A DNA stretch of 64,000 nt from Firmicutes bacterium HGW-Firmicutes-1 (GTDB lineage: Bacteria; Bacillota; Clostridia; Lachnospirales; Vallitaleaceae), in contig PHAG01000005.1 of assembly GCA_002841625.1 (NCBI GenBank), positions 62,001 to 126,000 of the forward strand, in the 5' to 3' direction. The translations under genes and the position numbers were made by a program. The notes below the pieces were generated by a model, which saw nothing but the letters and a program-made list of their open reading frames with translations, was not told the DNA's origin and searched no databases. Positions 6,175-14,721 of this stretch are shown here, piece by piece (position 1 is the stretch's first letter; each line of letters starts with the position of its first letter).

Positions 6175-8808
6175 ATGAAGGTTAGAAATTTAAGTGTAAG
6201 AAACAAGATATTAATTTATATTCTACCTGCTATCATTATAACAATATCTTTGATAACATATATGACGTATGCATTAGTTAAGCAAATAGTTATGGAAGAG
6301 TACCTTAATCATAAAGAGCAGGTTGAAGCACATGTGATTGATTCGGTAAGCCTTATAGACGCAGGCTTTAGAATGCTAGAAAAAAACATTGAAGAAGAAA
6401 TGGAAAATGGAATAATAGAATTTAAGGATGAGTTTGAAAAAGCTGGTGGGGATCCTGAAAATGTATCACTTGATGTGATAAAAGCAAAGATGGATGGAAG
6501 GTTTGATCTGATTATAATTGATAGCCAGACTACAATCATAAAGTCTACTTCTCCGGATGCATTAAATTTTAACTTTATGCAATTTGATAAGGATTTGGGT
6601 AAGGAGATAAATAAAATAAGGTTATCTAAGGAAATTAGTCATGAGAGAATAAGAACGAATGTAGGAACTGGTTATTTGAGTAAATTTACCTACATATCAA
6701 CAAATGACCATAAGTACGTTTTGGAAATTGCATATACTGAAGGAGGCCTCAGTTCGATTATTAGTGAACTGGAACCTTTAAAAATCACGAAAGAATTAGT
6801 TGAAACAAATGAAATTGTCTCAAATATAAGAGTTTTTGATGCTTATGGATATCAGTTTGTAGATAGTGGAGAAAATTATGAACCCACTGAAGAGAGTTTG
6901 GAAATAGTAAAAAGAGCAAAAAAGGAATTAAAATATGAGGTTGAGGATGGGAATATAGCAAAAAGCTATTTCTTTATTGACTTAAGTGAAAAGAAACAAA
7001 CCATGACTGATAATAGTAAGGTAATCGAGATAACCTATGACAATACTGTTAGGTTAAATAAATTGAATAAAATTACATATTTTATTTTTTCTACATGCTT
7101 GTTGGTTGCAATATTTGTAGTTATTATCATGGTTATTTTAAGTGAAAAAATAACCTATCCTATCACGGTTTTATCTGGTATAGCTAAGCAAGTAGCAGGA
7201 GGGGATTATGATGTAATTGCAAAAAAAATAAGTCGTGATGAAATTGGTGAGCTTGTTGATGTATTTAATTCTATGATTGAAAAAATCAAAGAAAATTTCC
7301 ATAAAATCGAAAAACAAAAAGAAGAACTTGAAGATTATAGTAAAAACCTTGAAAACAAAGTGGAAAACAGGACAATGGAATTAGTAAACACTAAGAACTT
7401 GTTGAAGGATGAGAGGGAGCTTTTTAAGGCTACCTTGTTATCTATTAGTGATGGGCTAATTTCAACTGATAGAAATGGAAAAGTAGAAATTATGAATACT
7501 GTAGCTGAAGAACTTACTGGTTGGTCACAAGAGGATGCAATCGGTAAACCCTTTGAAGCGGTTTTTCATATGATAAACGAATACACAAGTGAAAGGTGCG
7601 ATTGTCCTGTGCGAAAAGTGCTTGAAACAGGTGGTATTAATGAACATACGAATCAAATAGCATTGCTTTCTAAAAATGGGACTAAAAGACCTGTAGAAGA
7701 AAGTGCTGCACCTATTAGAGATGAGCTTGGAAATATTAATGGCGTTGTAGTAGTCTTTAGAGATTTTACTGAAAAGAAAGAAAAACAAGAAAAAATATTA
7801 TACTTGAGTTATCACGATCAATTAACAGGATTATATAACCGAAGATTTTTCGAAGAGGAACTAATAAAACTTGGTGTAGAGGAAAAATTACCAGTAACTC
7901 TTGTTATGTTAGATGTGAATGGATTAAAGCTAGTCAATGATGCCTTTGGCCATTCGGTTGGAGATATACTCTTGAAAAAAATAGCGAAGGTTTTTAAGAG
8001 AGAATGTCGTACAAATGATATTGTTGCTAGAATTGGTGGAGATGAGTTTGTAATCATATTACCGGAAACTAATTTCAAGCAAACGGAAATGATTTTAATA
8101 CGAATAAATGATGAACTTAACAAGGAAAAGGTTGAGTCTATTAACATTTCAGTGTCCTGTGGTTGGGAAACGAAACAAAGTGTAGAAGAAGACATTATGA
8201 CTGTTCTTAAAAAAGCAGAAGATTACATGTATAGACGTAAGCTATCTGAAAGTTCTAATATGCGTCATAAAACTATAGAAGTTATCATAAAAACATTATA
8301 TGAAAAAAATCAAAGAGAAGAAAAACATTCGAAACGAGTTGGCAAATTATGTGCTGCCATTGGAACTGCATTAAGTTTAAGCCAAGATGATATTAGGGAA
8401 CTCAAAACAGCGGGGTTAATGCATGATATAGGTAAAATTGCTATAGAAGATACTATTTTAGATAAAATGGGAACACTTAATGAGTTAGAAAGAATTGAAA
8501 TTGAGAGGCACCCAGAGATAGGCTATCAGATTTTGAGTTCTGTAAATGAATTTGCACCACTAGCTGAATATGTTCTTTCTCATCATGAACGCTGGGATGG
8601 AAATGGCTATCCAAAAGGACTAAAAGGCAATGAAATACCTTTGGGAGCTAGGATTATTGTAATTGCAGATGCTTATGATGCTATGGTCAACAACAGACCT
8701 TATCGCAAGGTCTTAAGTAAGGAAGCAGCGTTGGAAGAAATAAAAAGGGGCGCAGAAATATTGTATGATCCAAGAATTGTAAAGATATTTATTGAAATTA
8801 TGAATTAA
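6175..8808 (+). CDS. Membrane sensor with HAMP, PAS, GGDEF and HD-GYP domains (c-di-GMP turnover)
   Basis: This 877-residue protein both could make and could degrade cyclic di-GMP. TM1 (12-33) and TM2 (301-322) bracket an extracytoplasmic sensor of about 265 residues. A HAMP (about 324-376), a coiled coil (370-412) and a PAS domain (412-530) follow. The GGDEF domain has an intact GGDEF (621-625) and an RxxD inhibitory site (RTND, 612-615) exactly five residues before it, so it is probably product-inhibited. The C-terminal HD-GYP phosphodiesterase keeps HD (750-751), HHERWDGNGYP (803-813) and the ADAYDA segment. Carrying both activities is a known bifunctional layout; which one dominates cannot be told. 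It is transcribed alone from a promoter at 6104. Confidence 0.93.
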   Translation: MKVRNLSVRNKILIYILPAIIITISLITYMTYALVKQIVMEEYLNHKEQVEAHVIDSVSLIDAGFRMLEKNIEEEMENGIIEFKDEFEKAGGDPENVSLDVIKAKMDGRFDLIIIDSQTTIIKSTSPDALNFNFMQFDKDLGKEINKIRLSKEISHERIRTNVGTGYLSKFTYISTNDHKYVLEIAYTEGGLSSIISELEPLKITKELVETNEIVSNIRVFDAYGYQFVDSGENYEPTEESLEIVKRAKKELKYEVEDGNIAKSYFFIDLSEKKQTMTDNSKVIEITYDNTVRLNKLNKITYFIFSTCLLVAIFVVIIMVILSEKITYPITVLSGIAKQVAGGDYDVIAKKISRDEIGELVDVFNSMIEKIKENFHKIEKQKEELEDYSKNLENKVENRTMELVNTKNLLKDERELFKATLLSISDGLISTDRNGKVEIMNTVAEELTGWSQEDAIGKPFEAVFHMINEYTSERCDCPVRKVLETGGINEHTNQIALLSKNGTKRPVEESAAPIRDELGNINGVVVVFRDFTEKKEKQEKILYLSYHDQLTGLYNRRFFEEELIKLGVEEKLPVTLVMLDVNGLKLVNDAFGHSVGDILLKKIAKVFKRECRTNDIVARIGGDEFVIILPETNFKQTEMILIRINDELNKEKVESINISVSCGWETKQSVEEDIMTVLKKAEDYMYRRKLSESSNMRHKTIEVIIKTLYEKNQREEKHSKRVGKLCAAIGTALSLSQDDIRELKTAGLMHDIGKIAIEDTILDKMGTLNELERIEIERHPEIGYQILSSVNEFAPLAEYVLSHHERWDGNGYPKGLKGNEIPLGARIIVIADAYDAMVNNRPYRKVLSKEAALEEIKRGAEILYDPRIVKIFIEIMN

Positions 8809-8822
8809 TTGATGCTGGTAAG

Positions 8823-9725
8823 TTATAATTCGATCTGTTTTGTTAATTCCAAATATTGATATGCTTTTTTGTATTCTTCTAAATGAGAATAGCATTTACT
8901 TAACTCTTCATATATTGTAACAAGACCGCTTTTACAAAAGGTTTCCTTAAAAAAGGGTATGGCCTTTTCTAAAAAAGGGATGGCTACTTGATGTTCTTCT
9001 TTGTAATAGTGGGCTGAACCAATTAACATATAATAACGCCCTTTATCATGGTTATCTAGTTCATTCATTTCTATCAAACCGATCCTTTGTAGCACATCAT
9101 CATAGTTGCCTTCCGCAAGTGATATATAAATGCTTTGAATAGCTCTTGAAGCAATCATTTTATGTATCATATCGGTAGCTTTATTATCATACTCTTTAGA
9201 TGCATCTATTGCTTTTAAATAGCAATTTATCTCTGATAATTGGCTATAGACATTATACAAAACAATATTTGAAGCAAAAAACATATCCTTTTCGAAAGTT
9301 AGAATTTTTTCCAGAACCATATGAGCGCTTATATAATCGCCAGAATCTCTAAAAGCTGTTCCGGCTTTACTGCAGCAATTGATGTAAATATCTTTAATTA
9401 AGTCGTTATTATGATAGATAGATTCTTTTTCAAGAACTTTCTCGATTTTATTAATACATTCTATATAATTATGATCTTCATATACGAGTAATAGTTCTTC
9501 TATAATGAATCCTTGATCGCTTTGATCTCGGTCCATAAAATAACTGATCGGTTTATCAAGAACTGAAGCTATGTGTTCTATGGTTTTTATAGAAGGTGCT
9601 GCATTATCATTTTCAATTTGGCTAAGCATATTACGTGTAATAAAGTCTCCTGCAAGTTCCTTCTGTGTCATCTGTTTTGCAATACGTGCTTCCTTTACCT
9701 TTTGACCCAATGTCATTTCTCGCAT
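8823..9725 (-). CDS. XRE-family transcriptional regulator with TPR repeats
   Basis: This 300-residue protein has an N-terminal Cro/C1-type helix-turn-helix (about 5-65: LGQKVKEARIAKQMTQKELA, then SQIENDNAAPS). About 230 residues of TPR-like helical repeats follow. This is the RRNPP-like/PlcR-like architecture in which TPRs often bind a peptide or partner protein. No small peptide pheromone gene is evident beside it, so that mode is only possible. The start is supported by GGAGGTG upstream on the minus strand. A perfect inverted repeat at 9741-9757 overlaps its own promoter and suggests autoregulation. It is convergent with the GGDEF/HD-GYP gene, only 14 bp apart. Confidence 0.88.
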   Translation of the reverse strand: MREMTLGQKVKEARIAKQMTQKELAGDFITRNMLSQIENDNAAPSIKTIEHIASVLDKPISYFMDRDQSDQGFIIEELLLVYEDHNYIECINKIEKVLEKESIYHNNDLIKDIYINCCSKAGTAFRDSGDYISAHMVLEKILTFEKDMFFASNIVLYNVYSQLSEINCYLKAIDASKEYDNKATDMIHKMIASRAIQSIYISLAEGNYDDVLQRIGLIEMNELDNHDKGRYYMLIGSAHYYKEEHQVAIPFLEKAIPFFKETFCKSGLVTIYEELSKCYSHLEEYKKAYQYLELTKQIEL

Positions 9726-9740
9726 TTTAGCACCTCCAAT

Positions 9741-9765
9741 GGTAAATTTTATTTACCCCATTATA
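9741..9765 (-). promoter_or_regulatory. Promoter -10 and candidate operator of the XRE regulator gene
   Basis: On the minus strand TATAAT (9765-9760) is followed within 3 bp by an inverted repeat, GGTAAAT-TTT-ATTTACC (9741-9757). The repeat covers the expected transcription start and lies next to the ribosome site. The symmetry suits binding by an XRE dimer. Confidence 0.5.
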
Positions 9766-9857
9766 ACGGATATGAATAGCTATTTCAAGAAAAATTTGCA
9801 TATTTATCAGAAAAAGCTGCGAAAACCCAATAAAATCCCAATATACTCTTATTTGTG

Positions 9858-9886
9858 TTGACAAATCTCTAACGATATCATACAAT
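9858..9886 (+). promoter_or_regulatory. Promoter of the NfeD-like/flotillin operon
   Basis: TTGACA (9858-9863) and TACAAT (9881-9886) have the ideal 17-bp spacing, about 57 bp before the ATG at 9943. Confidence 0.8.
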
Positions 9887-9942
9887 ATAGTAAATAACAC
9901 TTACCATATTTGCAGTGTAAGGTTTGTAAAGGAGGTCTTTGT

Positions 9943-10542
9943 ATGAACGAGTGGTGGGAGGGGTTAAGCTCATTGCAGAAGTTTTTTTATTTTGTTTCAA
10001 TACCTTCAACCATTATTTTGGTACTCCAATTTATACTTTCTTTTTTAGGAATTGGAGATCAGGGGGATGTAGACTTTGATTCGGATTTAGATATCGGGGA
10101 TCAAGATATTTCAGGATCAGCAGAAGCAGCGGATTTTAGATTTGTAAGCTTAAGAGGTATCATTGCATTTTTAACTATATTCGGATGGGTAGGGGCAGTT
10201 TTATCTTCCGATGATGCCAATGTGGGATTTGTCTTTATAGTTTCAACAATATCCGGATTTTTGGCAATGGGATTTGTTGGTTATATGTTTTATGTGGTAT
10301 CGAAATTGCAATCCAGTGGAAACTTAGATTACAAGAAAGCGATAGGTGGTTTTGCTGAGGTTTATATACCAATATCAGCAAGTAATGCGGGTATTGGTAA
10401 GGTTCAAATTATGGTTTCTGGGCGACTCATAGAAGCTGATGCGATTACACATGGTGATGAGTCACTTAAAACAGGTCAAATTGTCAGAGTAGTCGATATT
10501 TTTAATGGATCAATCATTGTTGTAGAAAAAGAAAAAGAATAA
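9943..10542 (+). CDS. NfeD-like membrane protein partnered with flotillin
   Basis: This 199-residue protein has an N-terminal hydrophobic helix (about 16-36), an acidic loop (DVDFDSDLDIGDQD), two more helices (about 65-115), and a C-terminal OB-fold-like domain of about 75 residues ending in VVDIFNGSIIVVEKEKE. That is the NfeD layout. NfeD proteins are encoded beside flotillin (YuaF-YuaG/FloT in Bacillus) and are thought to act together in membrane microdomains. The flotillin gene starts 21 bp downstream. ATG 9943 was chosen because AAAGGAGG (9928-9935) precedes it, although the frame opens earlier. Confidence 0.85.
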   Translation: MNEWWEGLSSLQKFFYFVSIPSTIILVLQFILSFLGIGDQGDVDFDSDLDIGDQDISGSAEAADFRFVSLRGIIAFLTIFGWVGAVLSSDDANVGFVFIVSTISGFLAMGFVGYMFYVVSKLQSSGNLDYKKAIGGFAEVYIPISASNAGIGKVQIMVSGRLIEADAITHGDESLKTGQIVRVVDIFNGSIIVVEKEKE

Positions 10543-10563
10543 TTGGATAGGAGAGAATAAAAA

Positions 10564-11955
10564 ATGGATTTAAATATACTAGTTTTAATCATAGTTATAA
10601 CCTTATTGGTATTTGGAACGATTGTTGCTTTATTTGCTCGTTATAAGAAGTGCCCTTCAGATAAGATTTTAGTTGTATATGGTAAAGTAGGTAGAAATTC
10701 AGAAGGTGAGCACAAAAGTGCAAAGTGTATTCATGGGGGGGCAGCATTCATCTGGCCTATTATCCAAAGTTATCATTTTTTAAGCCTTACACCCATTTCT
10801 ATCGTTGTTAATTTAACAGGAGCTCTTAGCAAACAGAATATTCGTATCGATGTACCTTCAAGATTTACGGTTGGTGTTTCAACTGAACCAGGCGTTATGC
10901 AGAATGCAGCAGAACGTATTCTTGCATTAAAACAAGAAGAAATTGAAGAGCTTTCAAAAGATATTATTTTTGGGCAATTACGTTTGGTTGTTGCAACTAT
11001 GGATATTGAAGAAATCAATACAGATCGTGATAAATTTTTAGCTGCTGTTTCCAGAAATGTAGAGACAGAACTTAAGAAGATCGGGTTAAGATTAATTAAC
11101 GTAAATGTTACAGATATTAAGGATGAATCCGCCTACATAGAAGCACTAGGTAAGGAAGCGGCTGCAAAGGCAATCAATGATGCTAAGAAAACAGTTGCTG
11201 AGAAAAACAGAGATGGTTCTATCGGTGAAGCAAATGCACAAAGAGATCAAAGAATTCAAGTTGCAGAGGCCAATTCCTTAGCTGTTCAAGGTGAAAATGA
11301 ATCTAGAGTTGTTATTGCCAACTCAGAAGCATTACGTCGTGAAAAAGAAGCAGAAGCTTTAAGAATTGCAACTGCTGCTGAGAAAGTACAAAGTGCTAAG
11401 GCGCTAGAAGAAGCATATAAATCAGAAGAACAGGCTGAAAAAGCTAGAGCAAGCCTTGAAAAGGCTACTAAAGAGGCAGATGTCATTATCAATGCTGAGA
11501 TCGATAAACGTAGAGCTGAGATTTCAGCTGAAGCAGATGCAGAACAACTAAGAAGAAGAGCTAGAGGTGAAGCAGATGCAATCTATTCTAAGATGGAGGC
11601 AGAAGCACGTGGTATACAAGAAATCTTAAGTAAACAAGCGGCTGGATTTAAAGCGATTGTAAGCGCTTCTGGTGGAAATGCAGAGGACGCAATAAAATTG
11701 ATTATTGCTGATAAGCTTGAAGATCTCGTTAAAACTCAAGTTGAAGCGATTAAGAATATTAAAATTGATAAAATTACTGTATGGGATAGTGCCGGTTCTG
11801 AACAAAATGGTACTTCAACCTCTAATTTTCTAGCAGGCTTGATGAAGTCTATACCGCCAATGAATGATTTGTTTAATATGGCAGGTATGGATTTGCCTAA
11901 ATACTTAGGGAATGAAAAGAATGAGAATCAAGATAAAAAGGAAACCCAAGAGTAA
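10564..11955 (+). CDS. Flotillin-like SPFH/band 7 protein
   Basis: This 463-residue membrane scaffold protein has an N-terminal hairpin or transmembrane segment (about 5-25). An SPFH domain (about 30-200, with VPSRFTVGVSTEPGVMQNAAERIL) follows, then a long Ala/Glu/Arg-rich coiled coil (about 200-370) typical of flotillin oligomerisation, and a conserved tail with IDKITVWDSAG. The length and order match FloT/YuaG. Flotillins organise fluid membrane domains and affect secretion, wall synthesis and signalling complexes. It is co-transcribed with the NfeD-like gene and ends before a strong terminator at 12018. Confidence 0.93.
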   Translation: MDLNILVLIIVITLLVFGTIVALFARYKKCPSDKILVVYGKVGRNSEGEHKSAKCIHGGAAFIWPIIQSYHFLSLTPISIVVNLTGALSKQNIRIDVPSRFTVGVSTEPGVMQNAAERILALKQEEIEELSKDIIFGQLRLVVATMDIEEINTDRDKFLAAVSRNVETELKKIGLRLINVNVTDIKDESAYIEALGKEAAAKAINDAKKTVAEKNRDGSIGEANAQRDQRIQVAEANSLAVQGENESRVVIANSEALRREKEAEALRIATAAEKVQSAKALEEAYKSEEQAEKARASLEKATKEADVIINAEIDKRRAEISAEADAEQLRRRARGEADAIYSKMEAEARGIQEILSKQAAGFKAIVSASGGNAEDAIKLIIADKLEDLVKTQVEAIKNIKIDKITVWDSAGSEQNGTSTSNFLAGLMKSIPPMNDLFNMAGMDLPKYLGNEKNENQDKKETQE

Positions 11956-12017
11956 TTAAAATTTATAAAAACTATATTCATAATTTGATTTGAAATTACA
12001 GATAGGAATTGAATAAA

Positions 12018-12056
12018 ATACCGGTTGGGTGGAAATCACCTTAACCGGTTTTTTGC
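12018..12056 (+). terminator. Rho-independent terminator after the flotillin gene
   Basis: ACCGGTT plus GGTG pair with CACC plus AACCGGT around a GAAAT loop, with small internal bulges. A TTTTTT run follows at 12048-12054. Confidence 0.88.
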
Positions 12057-12074
12057 TAAAAGATTCTTTTGTGT

Positions 12075-12103
12075 TTGAATTTTTTCATGAGTTTTGTTAC
12101 AAT
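12075..12103 (+). promoter_or_regulatory. Promoter of the Mbh/Mrp-type antiporter operon
   Basis: TTGAAT (12075-12080) and TACAAT (12098-12103) are separated by 17 bp, with the first ATG 28 bp downstream. Confidence 0.65.
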
Positions 12104-12131
12104 TAAGCATAGAATCATTGGAGGAAAGCTG

Positions 12132-12635
12132 ATGAAATATTTTCTTAGATCTTGGCAAACAATCGTTATTTCTATTGTTTTCTGGTGTGTGCTCAATGAA
12201 AGCTTTGCTTTAAATCGAATACTTGAAGGTTTTGTTGTCGCCTTTATTGCTTCTTTACTTATTCGTTTTCTTTTTACTGATCAAGGAGTCTCCTCAATTT
12301 CATATAAACTACCTGTTCTTTCGTTAATAAAGCTATTCATCATCCTGTGCTGGAATATTTATCTCTCAGCACTAAGAACAATAAAAATTATTTTATTTCA
12401 TTCCCCATCTACAGCCATTGTTCATGTTTATACACAAGCAATTAACAAATGGCATAAGTGCTTAATTGCTAACGCAATCACATTAACACCTGGTACAGTA
12501 ACACTTAATCTTAGTGATGATGAACTTATTGTACTATGGCTTTCTCCAACTACACAGAAACCGAATGAAATGAACGATATCATATTGGGACCTTTTGAAA
12601 AGGCGTTAGGTGAGAGGAGATTAGTAAATGATTAG
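12132..12635 (+). CDS. mrpE: Na+/H+ antiporter subunit E (MrpE/MbhA-like)
   Basis: This subunit of about 167 residues opens an eight-gene cation/proton antiporter operon. It has two or three N-terminal membrane helices (LRSWQTIVISIVFWCVLNES, then LEGFVVAFIASLLIRFLF). A cytosolic part follows with NAITLTPGTVTLNLSDDEL, the MrpE signature. MrpE is needed for complex assembly or activity in Mrp antiporters and equals MbhA in membrane-bound hydrogenase. ATG 12132 follows GGAGGAAAGC. An upstream in-frame codon at 12069 lies ahead of the promoter and is ignored. It overlaps the next gene by 8 bp. Confidence 0.92.
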   Translation: MKYFLRSWQTIVISIVFWCVLNESFALNRILEGFVVAFIASLLIRFLFTDQGVSSISYKLPVLSLIKLFIILCWNIYLSALRTIKIILFHSPSTAIVHVYTQAINKWHKCLIANAITLTPGTVTLNLSDDELIVLWLSPTTQKPNEMNDIILGPFEKALGERRLVND

Positions 12636-12882
12636 TTTAATCATGTTTATATTATCGCTGTTATCTTTGTTTTTATTACTAATCATTATAAAAGGCCCTA
12701 GTATTTGGGATCGAATACTTGGTTACAATATATTTTCTTCAATAATGATTCTATTAATAATGCTCTTTTCTACACTACATGATAGATCCTACTTACTAGA
12801 TATCGTTATCGTATACACCTTGTTAGGCTTCATTAGCATTGTATTTATTTCGCGATTTGTTCAAGGAAAGGGGAAGATTTAA
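12628..12882 (+). CDS. mrpF: Monovalent cation/H+ antiporter subunit F (MrpF/MbhB-like)
   Basis: This 84-residue protein has three membrane helices. The KGPSIWDRILGYNIFSS segment (about 23-39) and the following LDIVIVYTLLGFISIVFISRF are characteristic of MrpF, which carries a conserved acidic or basic charge in the first loop. It is small and membrane-embedded, and its role is inferred from conservation in the Mrp complex. Its start overlaps the end of mrpE and its stop overlaps the mrpG start by one base (TAATG), so translation is coupled. Confidence 0.92.
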   Translation: MISLIMFILSLLSLFLLLIIIKGPSIWDRILGYNIFSSIMILLIMLFSTLHDRSYLLDIVIVYTLLGFISIVFISRFVQGKGKI

Positions 12883-13193
12883 TGTCATTATTTGAAATTC
12901 TTGGTTATATTTTTATGGTGATTGGAGTCATTCTTATTGCTATAGGCATTATTGGACTTCACAAATATCGTGATTTTTATATACGAGCTACAATCGCATC
13001 ACTTATAGATACTGCAGGTTTTATTAGTGTAGCGTTTGGACTTCTTCTACATCATAAGCTTTCTTTTTTTACACTTAAAATTGGTATCATCATTGTGCTG
13101 ATGTTGTTACTTAATCCGCTAGCTACACATACAATTGTGAGGAGTGCTTATTTAAGTGGTCACGAAGAAAAAGAGGAGGATAAAGATGCTTAA
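12882..13193 (+). CDS. mrpG: Monovalent cation/H+ antiporter subunit G (MrpG/MbhC-like)
   Basis: This 103-residue protein has three membrane helices. The central GLHKYRDFYIRATIASLIDT (about 25-44) is the MrpG signature, normally read as GxLRLPDxYxRxHAAxKxxT. The acidic C-terminal tail (GHEEKEEDKDA) holds the ribosome site for the next gene. It is the third gene of the antiporter operon and overlaps the gene that follows. Confidence 0.92.
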   Translation: MSLFEILGYIFMVIGVILIAIGIIGLHKYRDFYIRATIASLIDTAGFISVAFGLLLHHKLSFFTLKIGIIIVLMLLLNPLATHTIVRSAYLSGHEEKEEDKDA

Positions 13194-13722
13194 CATTTTT
13201 TTGGTTATGACGATTTTATTTGCTATTATGGCCATCGAAACTGCAGTTTTACGACATGCAGTTATATATGCAGGTATTTATTCTCTGTTATGTTCATTTG
13301 TTTATTTATTATATCAGGCACCTGATGTGGCAATTGCTGAAGCAGTTATTGGTTGCACGCTTTCAACAGTTTTATTTTTAGTTGCTATACGTAAGTACAA
13401 AGTGTATAGAGTTTATTACTGTTATAGTGCAGCTACATCAAAGAAAAAACATGATATCATTAAAAAAGCGCGACATATTTTAACGAATTTTTCGCTTTCT
13501 ATTGAGTTAGAGCTAGATTTTATCCTTTCAAAAAATACCGCAGCCCAGGTAATAACGCATAGTTCCTACGATTTAATCATAGAGCAGAATCAAAATCAAC
13601 TCACAATATTTGGTGATGTAACCAATTATCATTTCGAAGAGATTAAAAAATGGTTTGCTGATTCTGGCTTATCCATCGAATATTGCCCATTATTTGGACA
13701 AATTGAGGATGAGCGCCTATGA
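13186..13722 (+). CDS. DUF4040/MbhD-like antiporter subunit with a long C-terminal extension
   Basis: The first 70 residues contain three membrane helices and the conserved LLYQAPDVAIAEAVIG (42-57). They correspond to MbhD and to the C-terminal domain of MrpA, whose conserved acidic residues lie on the ion path. In MrpA this domain is fused to a NuoL-like half; here it is a separate gene. Residues 71-178 form an extra soluble, probably cytoplasmic domain beginning with a basic YYCYSAATSKKK stretch, which is not part of standard MbhD. ATG 13186 follows GAGGAGGA (13173-13180); an earlier in-frame start is less likely. It overlaps the next gene by 4 bp. Confidence 0.85.
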   Translation: MLNIFLVMTILFAIMAIETAVLRHAVIYAGIYSLLCSFVYLLYQAPDVAIAEAVIGCTLSTVLFLVAIRKYKVYRVYYCYSAATSKKKHDIIKKARHILTNFSLSIELELDFILSKNTAAQVITHSSYDLIIEQNQNQLTIFGDVTNYHFEEIKKWFADSGLSIEYCPLFGQIEDERL

Positions 13723-13976
13723 GAAAAAAATTAATAGCATGCTTTATGATTGCTGTGTTTATTGCCATTCTCGCTTCGCCTGTCGTACCCATTCGTACGG
13801 CTTCCTTTTTACACAACTATTATATTCAGAATTTTACCAAGGATACTGGTGCCCTTAATAGCGTAACTTCAATCTATTTGAACTACCGAATTTTCGATAC
13901 GCTTTTTGAAACCCTACTTTTGCTCATTAGTGTCATTGGTATTATCTATTTTTCAAGACATGAGGGTGATTATTAA
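13719..13976 (+). CDS. MbhE-like antiporter subunit
   Basis: This 85-residue protein has a helix at each end. The segment NSVTSIYLNYRIFDTLFETL (47-66) matches the NxVTxILxxYRxFDTLxE motif shared by MbhE, the MrpA C-terminus and the MrpB-like N-terminal domain. The first helix (IACFMIAVFIAILASPVVP) also fits MbhE. Together with the preceding MbhD-like gene it replaces the C-terminal part of MrpA. ATG overlaps the previous stop (ATGA), and TAATG joins it to mrpB, so the genes are tightly coupled. Confidence 0.82.
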   Translation: MRKKLIACFMIAVFIAILASPVVPIRTASFLHNYYIQNFTKDTGALNSVTSIYLNYRIFDTLFETLLLLISVIGIIYFSRHEGDY

Positions 13977-14362
13977 TGGAAGGGACATCATATTTATTAA
14001 AAAAAACAATGGGTGCAGTTTATACCTTTATTATTATTTTCGGCATCTATATTATATACAATGGTCATATATCTCCGGGTGGTGGTTTTCAAGGTGGGGC
14101 TATATTAGCCGCTGTCTTTATAGTACATTATTTGATTACTGAAGATAAAAGTATTCGTTTAGAGTTCTTAACACTTCTTGAAAAAATTCTTTATTTTGCG
14201 ATTGTATGTTTTTCTATTGTTTTCGTTTTATATAATAACAACAAGTTATCAATGGAAGCAAAGAGTCTGTATTTACTTTTGATGAATATACTGATTGGCA
14301 TTAAAGTTTGTTGTGGTTTAAGCGTTGTATTTTTTAGATTTGTACTTTTTGAAAGCAGGTGA
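13976..14362 (+). CDS. mrpB: Na+/H+ antiporter subunit B (MrpB/MbhF-like)
   Basis: This 128-residue, four-helix membrane protein has YNGHISPGGGFQGGAILAAV (about 24-43), the near-invariant MrpB signature HxxPGGGFxGG. The LLMNILIGIKVCCGL segment is also characteristic. MrpB forms part of the Mrp complex and equals MbhF in hydrogenase operons. It is coupled to its upstream neighbour by TAATG, and its TGA lies just before the mrpC start. Confidence 0.93.
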   Translation: MEGTSYLLKKTMGAVYTFIIIFGIYIIYNGHISPGGGFQGGAILAAVFIVHYLITEDKSIRLEFLTLLEKILYFAIVCFSIVFVLYNNNKLSMEAKSLYLLLMNILIGIKVCCGLSVVFFRFVLFESR

Positions 14363-14367
14363 TAAGG

Positions 14368-14721
14368 ATGACGAAGTTGATTACTGGAGAAACTGTAGCG
14401 ATTGCACTTTTTTGTATTGGTCTATATGGGTTGTTAGCTAGGAGAAATATTATAAAAACTGTAATCTCAATAGGAATCATTGAGTCTGCCGTAATTTTAT
14501 TTTTCTTAACAATTGGCTTTTCAGAAGATGCGCTACCACCAATCGGTGAAAATATTATTGTAAAAACCGTAGATCCTGTACCTCAGGCTTTAATGATTAC
14601 GACAATTGTAATAGGTGTAGCTGTAACAGCGGTTGCCTTAACAATGTTTTTAAGTTTATATCATCGTTATGGAACTACGAATTGGAAAAAGGTAATGAAG
14701 AAGAGAGGTGAGGAGGAATGA
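14368..14721 (+). CDS. mrpC: Na+/H+ antiporter subunit C (MrpC/MbhG-like, NuoK homologue)
   Basis: This protein of about 117 residues has three membrane helices and is homologous to NuoK of complex I. GLYGLLARRNIIKTVISIGI (about 15-34) and DPVPQALMITTIVIGVAVTA (about 68-87) are the MrpC hallmarks; the second carries the DPxPQALxLTAIVI motif. GTG 14359 is a possible start 9 bp upstream, but ATG 14368 has AGGTG at better spacing. It overlaps mrpD by 4 bp (ATGA). Confidence 0.92.
   Translation: MTKLITGETVAIALFCIGLYGLLARRNIIKTVISIGIIESAVILFFLTIGFSEDALPPIGENIIVKTVDPVPQALMITTIVIGVAVTAVALTMFLSLYHRYGTTNWKKVMKKRGEEE

Noticed and set aside
7818-8195. A 125-codon minus-strand frame opposite the GGDEF domain
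   Set aside because: It is a serine-rich shadow of the conserved GGDEF coding region.
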